A stretch of DNA of 57,942 nucleotides from Pseudonocardiaceae bacterium. Lineage in GTDB: Bacteria > Actinomycetota > Actinomycetes > Mycobacteriales > Pseudonocardiaceae. Below are positions 36,613 through 43,294 of the stretch, piece by piece. Below the pieces are notes generated by a model. That model was not told the origin of the DNA and did no database searches. It was given only the letters and a program-made list of their open reading frames with translations. Each line of letters starts with the position of its first letter. Positions within the stretch are counted from its first letter, which is position 1. The translations under genes and the position numbers were made by a program. The stretch spans positions 1 through 57,942 of the forward strand of contig WHTH01000024.1 of assembly GCA_009377865.1 (NCBI GenBank), given 5' to 3'.

Positions 36613-38450
36613 CCATCGAGCTGTCGGAGCTACGGCTCGCGCAGCGCGCCACCGGGCTGCTCCGCGCCTTCAACCAGGGCGGCGTCCTCGACCTCGCGGA
36701 CGTGCACGTCGCCGACCGGGTGGCGGCTCTCGGCGGCGAACCCGACGAGCCGGTGCGGCTCGCGGTCGCGCTCGCCGTCCGCGGCATCCGGCTGGGGTCG
36801 GTCTGCATCGACCTCGCCGAGGTCGGTACCACCGTCCTCGGTGACAGCGACGAGACGGTGGACGTCTCCGCGCTGCCCTGGCCCGCTCCCGACGCGTGGC
36901 TGCAGGCCTGCGAGCGCAGCCCGCTCGTCACGGTCGGCGACAACGCCGATCTCGAGTCAGGTACGCCGCTGCGGCTGGTGAACGGGCTGCTCTACCTCGA
37001 CCGCTACTGGCGGCAGGAGGAGCAGGTCCGCTCGGAACTGCTGCAACGCGAACTCGCCGATCCCCCGCCGGTCGACGTCGAGCGGCTGCGCGCCGCGCTG
37101 GCCCGGCTGTTCCCGGACGACGACCGGCAGCGGCTGGGCGGCGCGGTCAGCGCGCTGCGATGGGTCACCGTGCTCGCCGGCGGACCGGGAACCGGCAAGA
37201 CGACGACCGTGGCACGGCTGCTCGCGCTGCTGCACGACCAGCCGGGAGGTCCGCCCCGGGTGGCGCTGGCCGCTCCCACCGGCAAGGCCGCGGCGAGGCT
37301 CGAGGAGGCGGTCCGCGCCGAGTCGGCCGTCGGCAAAGTGACTTCGCTCGGGGAGCTGCATGCCTCGACGCTGCACCGGCTGCTCGGGGTGCTGCCCGGT
37401 GCCCGCAGCAGGTTTCGCCACGATCGGCGCAACCGGCTGCCCTACGACGTGATCGTGGTGGACGAGACGTCGATGGTCTCGCTCACCCTGATGGCGCGGC
37501 TGCTGGAAGCTAGCCACCTCGACGCCCGGCTCGTGCTCGTCGGCGACCCCGATCAGCTCGCCTCCGTCGAGGCGGGTGCGGTGCTGGGCGACCTCACCCG
37601 CGCGCCGGGCTCGCCGGACCCGGCGCTACAGGCACAGCTCGCCGAGGTCCTCGGTCCCCACGTCGACCCCGTGGTCAACGGCGTCGTCACCCTCGAGCAC
37701 CCCTGGCGCTACGGCGGGGAGATCGACGCGCTGGCCCGCGCGATCCAAGCCGGCGACGACGATGCCACGGTGGAGCTGCTCCGCGCCGGCCAGCCGGGTG
37801 TGGCCTTCGTCGAGACCGACACCCTCGACAGCCGTCACCCCGAAGGGCTCGACTCGCTGCGCACCGACGTCGTCGCAGCCGCCGCGTCGCTGGCATCGGC
37901 CGCCCGATCCGGCGACGTCGACGGCGCCCTGCGCGCACTCGAGGCCCACCGGCTGCTATGCGCCCACCGCCGCGGGCCGTACGGCGTCAGCCGCTGGAGC
38001 GCGGAGGTCGAGCGCTGGCTCGCCCGTGAGATCGAGACCTACGCCGAGGACGGCGAGTGGTACCTCGGCCGCCCGCTGCTCGTCACCGCGAACGACTACG
38101 ACCTCGGGCTCTACAACGGCGACGCCGGTGTCGTCGTGCACAGCACGCAGGGCCCCCGGGCAGCGTTCGCCCGCGGTGGCGCACCCACACTGGTCGCGCC
38201 GGTGCGGCTGTCCGCCGTGCAGACCGTCCACGCGATGACCGTGCACCGCAGCCAGGGCAGCCAGTTCGAGCGGGTGACGGCGCTGCTGCCCCCCGCCGAG
38301 TCGCCGCTGCTGACCCGCGAGCTGCTCTACACCGCCGTCACCCGAGCGCGAACCGCGGTCCGCGTCATCGGCACGGAAGCGGCGGTGCGAGCGGCTGTCC
38401 GCCGCCCCATCACCAGGGCCAGCGGCTTGCGCCATCGGCTGCATCCCTGA
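36609..38450 (+). CDS. recD: RecBCD exonuclease V, RecD helicase
   Basis: A 613-residue superfamily-1B helicase. Walker A is LAGGPGTGKTTTVARLL near residue 190, followed by APTGKAAARLEEAV (motif Ia), VVDETSMVSLTLMARLL (II), GDPDQLASVEAGAVLGDL (III) and the C-terminal VHAMTVHRSQGSQFERV and LLYTAVTRARTAVRV motifs (V, VI). It drives 5'-3' unwinding in the RecBCD complex. GTG start overlaps the recB stop; the gene closes the recCBD operon. Confidence 0.93.
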   Translation: MTIELSELRLAQRATGLLRAFNQGGVLDLADVHVADRVAALGGEPDEPVRLAVALAVRGIRLGSVCIDLAEVGTTVLGDSDETVDVSALPWPAPDAWLQACERSPLVTVGDNADLESGTPLRLVNGLLYLDRYWRQEEQVRSELLQRELADPPPVDVERLRAALARLFPDDDRQRLGGAVSALRWVTVLAGGPGTGKTTTVARLLALLHDQPGGPPRVALAAPTGKAAARLEEAVRAESAVGKVTSLGELHASTLHRLLGVLPGARSRFRHDRRNRLPYDVIVVDETSMVSLTLMARLLEASHLDARLVLVGDPDQLASVEAGAVLGDLTRAPGSPDPALQAQLAEVLGPHVDPVVNGVVTLEHPWRYGGEIDALARAIQAGDDDATVELLRAGQPGVAFVETDTLDSRHPEGLDSLRTDVVAAAASLASAARSGDVDGALRALEAHRLLCAHRRGPYGVSRWSAEVERWLAREIETYAEDGEWYLGRPLLVTANDYDLGLYNGDAGVVVHSTQGPRAAFARGGAPTLVAPVRLSAVQTVHAMTVHRSQGSQFERVTALLPPAESPLLTRELLYTAVTRARTAVRVIGTEAAVRAAVRRPITRASGLRHRLHP

Positions 38451-38473
38451 TACTCGCAGCTAGGCTGACCGGG

Positions 38474-39409
38474 ATGACGCCAAGGATCGTGTCGCTGCTG
38501 CCGTCGGCGACGGAGATCGTCTGCCTGCTCGGTTTGCAGGACGCGCTGGTCGGGGTGACGCACGAGTGCGACCACCCACCCGGTGTCGCCGACAAGCCCG
38601 CGCTGACCGCGAGCCGGATCGCGCACCAGACCATGAGCAGCGTCGAGATCGACCACGCCGTCCGCTCGCAGCTCGACGGGCACGGCAGCATCTACGACCT
38701 CGACGAGACGGCGCTGCGCGCGCTGGCGCCGGACCTGATCCTGACGCAGGAGCTGTGCGAGGTGTGCGCGGTCAGCTACCGAATCGTGGAGCAGGCGGCC
38801 CGCCGGCTCCACGCCGACGCCGCGGTCGTCTCGCTCGAGCCGAACACGATCTCCGACATCCTGGCCAACATCCGCACCGTCGGGGATCTGACCGGCACGC
38901 AGGACGAGGCCGACCGGGTCGTCTACGAGCTCCGCGCCCGGCTCGACGCGCTGGATCGCGCGTCAGCCGATCTGACCCAGCGGCCGCGAACCCTGGTTCT
39001 CGAATGGCTCGAGCCGCCCTTCGCGCCGGGCCACTGGGTTCCCGAGCAGGTCGAGCACGCCGGTGGTGACGCGTCGTTCGGTACCGCGGGTGCCGCGTCG
39101 CGCACCACGACCGCCGAGGAGATCGTGGCCTACGACCCGGAGGTGATCGTGCTCGCGCCGTGCGGCTTCACCATCGCAGATACGCTGCGTCAGCTGCCCC
39201 GGGCTTCGCTGCCGGCCGGCTGGTCGGAGCTGCCGGCGGTGCGCGAGGGCCAGGTGTGGGCGGTCGATGCGACCTCGTACTTCAGCCGCCCTGGGCCGCG
39301 CATCGTCGACGGCGCCGAGATCCTCTCCCGCATCCTGCACCCGGAGGTGTTCGGCGAGCCAGAGCCGCACGAGGCCACCCGAGTGTCAGGGACTGCCGCA
39401 CCGGCATAG
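38474..39409 (+). CDS. Cobalamin-binding-like (BtuF/FepB-fold) protein without signal peptide
   Basis: A 311-residue protein with the long-helix substrate-binding fold of class III ABC binding proteins: MTPRIVSLLPSATEIVCLLG, the THECDHPPGV segment, DLILTQELCEVCAVSYR, LNVLEWLEPPF-like (LVLEWLEPPFAPGHWVPEQ) and PEVIVLAPCGF. It matches the cobalamin-binding BtuF-like group by eye. There is no N-terminal hydrophobic signal and the start ATG is well fixed by a purine-rich GACCGGG region, so the protein is probably cytoplasmic, and no permease or ATPase gene is nearby. It begins 23 bp after recD and could be read through from it. Confidence 0.75.
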   Translation: MTPRIVSLLPSATEIVCLLGLQDALVGVTHECDHPPGVADKPALTASRIAHQTMSSVEIDHAVRSQLDGHGSIYDLDETALRALAPDLILTQELCEVCAVSYRIVEQAARRLHADAAVVSLEPNTISDILANIRTVGDLTGTQDEADRVVYELRARLDALDRASADLTQRPRTLVLEWLEPPFAPGHWVPEQVEHAGGDASFGTAGAASRTTTAEEIVAYDPEVIVLAPCGFTIADTLRQLPRASLPAGWSELPAVREGQVWAVDATSYFSRPGPRIVDGAEILSRILHPEVFGEPEPHEATRVSGTAAPA

Positions 39410-39497
39410 CGCCGGCTCGACGAGGCGGCTAGAAAAGTCGGTTGCTCGCCGGGTCGCTACTGCGGCCTCGCTCACTGGGCTCTGCTCGCCCTGGAGA

Positions 39498-40136
39498 TCA
39501 TCCTGCACGACCGTTGGTGACCTGTCGCACGGGCGCCTGGCGGTCGTCGCGCAGCCGAGCGAGCACCTCCGGCGCCTGCTCTGCCCAGGTGGCGCGGAGC
39601 ACCGAGAGGATGAACAGGTCGTCGTAGCGACCGTCCCAGAACGCGTGTTCGCGCAGCCGTGCCTCCTGGCTGAAGAACCGCCCGAGTCCGCTGTGGAACG
39701 CGCCGTAGCTCGTTTCGGTGACCTCCATGTAGATCTTGCGGAACGGCCAGGTGCGGAAGGCGTAGTCGAAGCCCAGCATCACGCCCTCCGCGGTCAGCCC
39801 GGAGCCTTGCGTGGACGGCGTTGCGACCGCAGACAGGTAGGCCCACCCGTCCCGGAAATTCGGCGTGGTCACGGCGACGAGCCCGAGTGCGCGCCCGGTA
39901 CTCACCCCCTCGACGATGAACTGCGCGAGCACGTCCTTCCACAACGAGGCGGCGATCTGGTCGGGGCTCGGCGTCGCCCCGGCGAAACGCACCCGGCCGC
40001 CCGCGTCCGGCGCGCTCATGAGCTCGTAGAGGAATGCGCTGTCGGTGTCAGCGAGTGTCCGCAACCGGACCCGGCGCGTGCCGGGAAGCGGGTTCGCAGG
40101 ACGGACGGCTGGCCGCTCGGTCACGGGCTCAGACAA
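39498..40136 (-). CDS. GNAT-family N-acetyltransferase (RimJ/RimL type)
   Basis: A 212-residue GNAT protein: VRLRTLADTDSAFLYELMS at the start, GRALGLVAVTTPNFRDGWAY, AVATPSTQGSGLTAEGVMLG (acetyl-CoA-binding turn, atypical Q/GSG) and FRKIYMEVTETSYGAFHSG. The TTG at 40136 has GGGAGGA seven bases upstream and overlaps the preceding gene by 8 bp; a GTG at 40124 is the alternative. It is the last gene of the MauE/MauD/12-Cys operon, so it may modify an operon product, but substrate is unknown. Confidence 0.78.
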   Translation of the reverse strand: MSEPVTERPAVRPANPLPGTRRVRLRTLADTDSAFLYELMSAPDAGGRVRFAGATPSPDQIAASLWKDVLAQFIVEGVSTGRALGLVAVTTPNFRDGWAYLSAVATPSTQGSGLTAEGVMLGFDYAFRTWPFRKIYMEVTETSYGAFHSGLGRFFSQEARLREHAFWDGRYDDLFILSVLRATWAEQAPEVLARLRDDRQAPVRQVTNGRAG

Positions 40137-40680
40137 GGGTCAGTCCTCCCAACAGCACGATCATTGTTGCTGGCGTGGCGGCGAGTCTTGCCGTTCCCCG
40201 CGGGGCAGCGCCCGTCCGGGTGGTGACGAGGCGCAGCAGCAGCGGGGCCGCGCGGGCCGCTCCGAATCCGGCACCCATCAGCAGCGCGATGCCCAGCGGC
40301 GGCCGGATCAGCAGCACGGTCAGCAGCAGCACGTACGGCGCGGCCGACGGGACGTAGGTTCGGACTCCGGTGGCCAGCTCGAACCCGAACCCGTACGCCC
40401 CGCGCACCAGGTTCGCGCCGAACACCTCGGCCGGGATCTGGCGTCGCGCCTCCGGGAGCCGCAGTACCCCGCGCAGCAGGCCGTGCTTGGCCGCCCACAG
40501 CAGCCCTCCGCCCGCGCCGAGCAAGGCGAGTCGGGCGAGGTCGGTCAGCGGTTCGGTGAACCCGCTCAGCACCCAGGCCACCAACGCGGTCAGCATCGCG
40601 CCGCAGAGCGTCCCCGCCAGGTAGGCGGCGACCACCCGCGTATCGAGCAGCGAACGGCGTCGCTCCGGGGGCAGCAACAC
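40129..40680 (-). CDS. Integral membrane protein of the MauE/12-Cys operon
   Basis: A 183-residue protein with four or five hydrophobic spans (around residues 17-40, 45-65, 110-135, 165-182) and a conserved-looking loop EVFGANLVRGAYGFGFELATG before TYVPSAAPYVLLLTVLL. GTG start; it follows the 30-residue ORF by 18 bp and overlaps the acetyltransferase gene. Only one Cys (in TLCGAM), so it is not a CcdA/DsbD-type thiol carrier. No family recognised; position suggests a membrane component of the same pathway. Confidence 0.65.
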   Translation of the reverse strand: MLLPPERRRSLLDTRVVAAYLAGTLCGAMLTALVAWVLSGFTEPLTDLARLALLGAGGGLLWAAKHGLLRGVLRLPEARRQIPAEVFGANLVRGAYGFGFELATGVRTYVPSAAPYVLLLTVLLIRPPLGIALLMGAGFGAARAAPLLLRLVTTRTGAAPRGTARLAATPATMIVLLGGLTLV

Positions 40681-40698
40681 GGCTGCGCTGTTGAGGCT

Positions 40699-40791
40699 TC
40701 AAACCGACCCGGACAGCGACAGCCCTGCGACCAGGCCGACGCCCGTCGCGACCACCGGCGTGAGCGGCAACCCCGACAGCTCGGTCAGCAC
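40699..40791 (-). CDS. 30-residue hydrophobic peptide coupled to the 12-Cys gene
   Basis: GTG 40791 overlaps the stop of the 12-Cys gene (GTGCTGA). The product is MLTELSGLPLTPVVATG followed by VGLVAGLSLSGSV: one short transmembrane-like segment. It fills an otherwise empty 104-bp gap in a gene-packed operon, with its own coupling and 18 bp to the next gene. Short enough to be chance, but its placement and composition suggest a small membrane subunit. Confidence 0.45.
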   Translation of the reverse strand: MLTELSGLPLTPVVATGVGLVAGLSLSGSV

Positions 40792-41393
40792 GTCGTCAGC
40801 TGCCCGTCGCACGAGACGATGCCCTGGCAGATGGTCGGGTCCCAGGAGGCGCTGTTCGGGTACTTCTTCCAGCCGTCGTGGCAACGGAACACGGACGACT
40901 CCGCGCAGTTGCCGCACTGGCCGTGGATCGTCCACTTCCAGGCGTCACGGCCGGCGCATACGTCCGGTTCGCGGTCGATGTACTGGATGCTGCCGCGGCT
41001 GCCCACGAAGTGCCAGTTGTAGGCGGGGTTGTTCTTGGGGTCCGCCTGCTGCTCCGGGCACGTGGCGCAGTAGTACGGGTCCATGTGGTGCGGCGCGAAG
41101 CCGAAGCAGGCCTCGTTGCAGGTCGCGCCGTAGTCGTACGGACCGCAGTCGAGGTACATCGAGTAGGACGGCCCGGCCGCCTGCAGTGACGCGAGCTGAT
41201 CCGCGCTCGGGAACAGCTGTCGCTGCACGGTGGTCGCCATCTCGAGTGCCTTCGTGATGCCCATCGAGGTCAGCACGTTCCCGGGGCGCGGGGGCACGCT
41301 GTAGGCGTCGGCGACGGCTGGGTCGGCACCATGCCGGCGGCCGAGCCGTCCGGCATCCTCGATGGTCGGGATCTCGTCGATGGAGGTGCTCAC
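40785..41393 (-). CDS. 12-cysteine protein of a MauE/MauD operon, unknown function
   Basis: A 202-residue protein. Residues 1-80 are without Cys (IEDAGRLGRRHGADP; NVLTSMGITKALEMATTVQRQL). From 83 to 202 there are exactly 12 Cys plus five Trp, in spacings 83, 92, 96, 109, 112, 146, 160, 163, 171, 189, 195, 202, with YLDCGPYDYGATCNEAC, GQCGNCAES and VSCDGQLTTC. The number of Cys and their service by MauE and MauD recall the methylamine-dehydrogenase light chain (six disulfides), but the Cys pattern differs and its CC pair is absent, so homology is not established. No signal peptide is visible. GTG start overlaps the MauD-like stop. Confidence 0.7.
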   Translation of the reverse strand: MSTSIDEIPTIEDAGRLGRRHGADPAVADAYSVPPRPGNVLTSMGITKALEMATTVQRQLFPSADQLASLQAAGPSYSMYLDCGPYDYGATCNEACFGFAPHHMDPYYCATCPEQQADPKNNPAYNWHFVGSRGSIQYIDREPDVCAGRDAWKWTIHGQCGNCAESSVFRCHDGWKKYPNSASWDPTICQGIVSCDGQLTTC

Positions 41394-41938
41394 GGCTGCC
41401 TCACTCCTGTCGCAGGGATGCGGGTGCGGACCGGCCGAACCCGGTCGGCCAGGGTGTTCAGGCCGGTCACGGGCCCGGCCCAGACGACGTGGCCGTCGTC
41501 GTCGCAGACGAGGCCGAACGGGGTGACCCGGACGCCCAGCGTCGCGGCCACGCGGGGGCCGTCGGCCAGCGCCGGGACCGGCAGGTCGCCACCGGGTGTG
41601 CCGTCGGCCCAGGCGAGCACGGTGGGGACCGACCAGGACGGGTCGGCGAGATCGGCGAGCAACTGCCGGCAGCTGGGGCAGCCGGTGGAGAGCACGAGCA
41701 GCACGCGCGGTGCCGGGGACTCGCCGATGAGGTCGGTCAGCGACCGCCCGACCAGGCCGGCGTAAGGAGCCGCGCGCAGGCCGGTGTCGAGCCCACCCGC
41801 GTGCACCCGGTCAGCCTGCTCGAGCCGGCGCAGCCGGGCGTGCAGGTGCGCGACCATGAGGACGAGCAGCGCGACCGCGACCCAGGTGACGACGAGCGCG
41901 GCGAATGTGGCACCTGCCTGCGATTGCGGTCCGAACAT
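41390..41938 (-). CDS. MauD-like membrane-anchored thioredoxin
   Basis: A 182-residue protein: one N-terminal membrane span (about residues 12-32, ALVVTWVAVALLVLMVAHL), then a thioredoxin-fold domain with the active-site Cys 87 and Cys 90 in STGCPSCRQLLADL and a conserved Pro in VRVTPFGLVCDDDG. MauD proteins handle disulfides of the methylamine-dehydrogenase light chain outside the membrane. Here it lies 2 bp after the MauE gene and overlaps the 12-Cys gene by 4 bp, so the 12-Cys protein is its likely client. Confidence 0.82.
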   Translation of the reverse strand: MFGPQSQAGATFAALVVTWVAVALLVLMVAHLHARLRRLEQADRVHAGGLDTGLRAAPYAGLVGRSLTDLIGESPAPRVLLVLSTGCPSCRQLLADLADPSWSVPTVLAWADGTPGGDLPVPALADGPRVAATLGVRVTPFGLVCDDDGHVVWAGPVTGLNTLADRVRPVRTRIPATGVRQP

Positions 41939-41940
41939 CG

Positions 41941-42468
41941 TCAGGTACCTCCCTCGGCCGCTGGCTGCGGCACCGACGCCGGGACGAGGACGGCGAGCAG
42001 CGCGAGCGTCGCCCCCCAGAGCAGCGGGAACGCGGCTCCGGCCCCGCTCGGTCCTGCCGCAGTGGCCGTCACGGCCAGGACCGCGACGACGGCCAGCATG
42101 CCGGCGGGCAGCAGCGATGCGGGCCCCAGCGGCGCGAACAGCGGTGTGCAGCCGCAGCCGACTCCGGTGTCCGGGCGCCGCAGCAGTGCCCGCAGGTACA
42201 GCACCAAGCCCACCCCGAGAACAGCGGCTGCCGCGAACAGGATGGGCGGCGCGCCACTGCGCACCACCGCCACCGCGGCCGCGGCGCCGAGCCCGGTCTC
42301 GGCGATCGCCACGAGCATCGCCGCCGGAGTCACGGCGCGGATCGGCACCACGCCGTGCGCCCGGACCACCGCGCGGAAGGCCTCGAACCGGGCGAGGTGC
42401 ACCATGCCGCTGGGCAGCAGCGCAGCAGCGAGGTACCCGAGAGCGAGAGCCGTCACGAAGGCGCTCAC
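41941..42468 (-). CDS. MauE/DoxX-family redox membrane protein
   Basis: A 175-residue protein with four hydrophobic spans: AFVTALALGYLAAALLPSG, VTPAAMLVAIAETGLGAAAAVAV, PPILFAAAAVLGVGLVLYL and the C-terminal MLAVVAVLAVTATAA with LLWGATLALLAVLVP. A CGC redox pair sits in GVGCGCTPLF between spans. MauE is the membrane electron carrier that works with MauD. GTG start overlaps the stop of the 237-residue gene. The reading extending upstream to 42870 is a shadow. Confidence 0.8.
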   Translation of the reverse strand: MSAFVTALALGYLAAALLPSGMVHLARFEAFRAVVRAHGVVPIRAVTPAAMLVAIAETGLGAAAAVAVVRSGAPPILFAAAAVLGVGLVLYLRALLRRPDTGVGCGCTPLFAPLGPASLLPAGMLAVVAVLAVTATAAGPSGAGAAFPLLWGATLALLAVLVPASVPQPAAEGGT

Positions 42469-43178
42469 CGGACCGGGGCCCACTCGACCCGCACGCTCTC
42501 GGCGATACCCACCAGCTCGTCCTGCCTGCCCTCGTCGAGCGGCTGGATCGCTGTGACAGCCGAGGAGGTCACGAGTGTCAGCGCGTTGCTCGTCGCACGG
42601 ATCCGGAACAGCTCGCCGTGCCGTGTCCGGTGTCCGCCGGCGCGCGGGATCTGTTCGAGCACGCTCGAGATGGCGGGCCGGATACCGAGTACGCCCAGCC
42701 CGGGCACCTCGGTGACGACCTCGGGTTCGCGAGGCCGCGCTGTCACGGGTGACTCGATCGCCAGCCCGCGCGAGCGCTCGGTGAAGGCGAGGGTGTCGAA
42801 GACCTCGACCAGCCGATCGGTTTCCGATCCGATGAGCGACGTCAGCAGGCAGCCACGCTCGCCCTCCCATGCCCCGATGGTCAGAGTCCGCTCGCCCCCG
42901 GTCGCGGTGGGCAAGGTGACCTCCACGATCCGTAGCTGGCCGCCCTTCACCGAGAAGTCGGCCGCGTCACCGATGGTGACATTGCCTGCGTCGCTGCGTA
43001 CCGCATCCTCGATGCCCCTGCTGTGTCCGGCCGGGGAGATCGTAAACGGGTGGGTCCGCATCAGGGACGGCACGACCGCCCAGCCGGTCGCCGTGGCTTC
43101 GGTGCGCACGTCCGCGTCGGCCTCGATGGAGACGACCGAACCGTCGATCGCCAGATGTTCGATCCTCGTCAGTGTCAC
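42465..43178 (-). CDS. Hypothetical protein, first gene of the MauE/12-Cys operon
   Basis: A 237-residue, beta-rich soluble protein starting at GTG 43178 (MTLTRIEHLAIDGSVVSIEAD). It has regular strand patterns (VTIGDAADFSVKGGQLRIVEV, RTLTIGAWEGERGC) and a C-terminal block LFRIRATSNALTLVTSSAVT. No signal peptide, membrane span or known motif was recognised. It overlaps the MauE gene by 4 bp. As the first gene it may be the substrate-binding or scaffold component of the unit; this is inference. Confidence 0.7.
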   Translation of the reverse strand: MTLTRIEHLAIDGSVVSIEADADVRTEATATGWAVVPSLMRTHPFTISPAGHSRGIEDAVRSDAGNVTIGDAADFSVKGGQLRIVEVTLPTATGGERTLTIGAWEGERGCLLTSLIGSETDRLVEVFDTLAFTERSRGLAIESPVTARPREPEVVTEVPGLGVLGIRPAISSVLEQIPRAGGHRTRHGELFRIRATSNALTLVTSSAVTAIQPLDEGRQDELVGIAESVRVEWAPVR

Positions 43179-43294
43179 GGCGCCCGCCCCTGTCCTGCGA
43201 TCCGGTCGATGCTGGACCCGATGCTGGCCCGGTTGTCCGTGCCGAACATCCGGGAAACCCCCGTAGGTGCTGCGGCGATGACCGGCGCGTTCGG

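Noticed and set aside
40785-41393. Naming the 12-Cys protein as a methylamine-dehydrogenase light chain (MauA)
   Set aside because: The number of Cys fits but their spacing does not, the vicinal Cys pair is missing, and no heavy chain or MauG is present.
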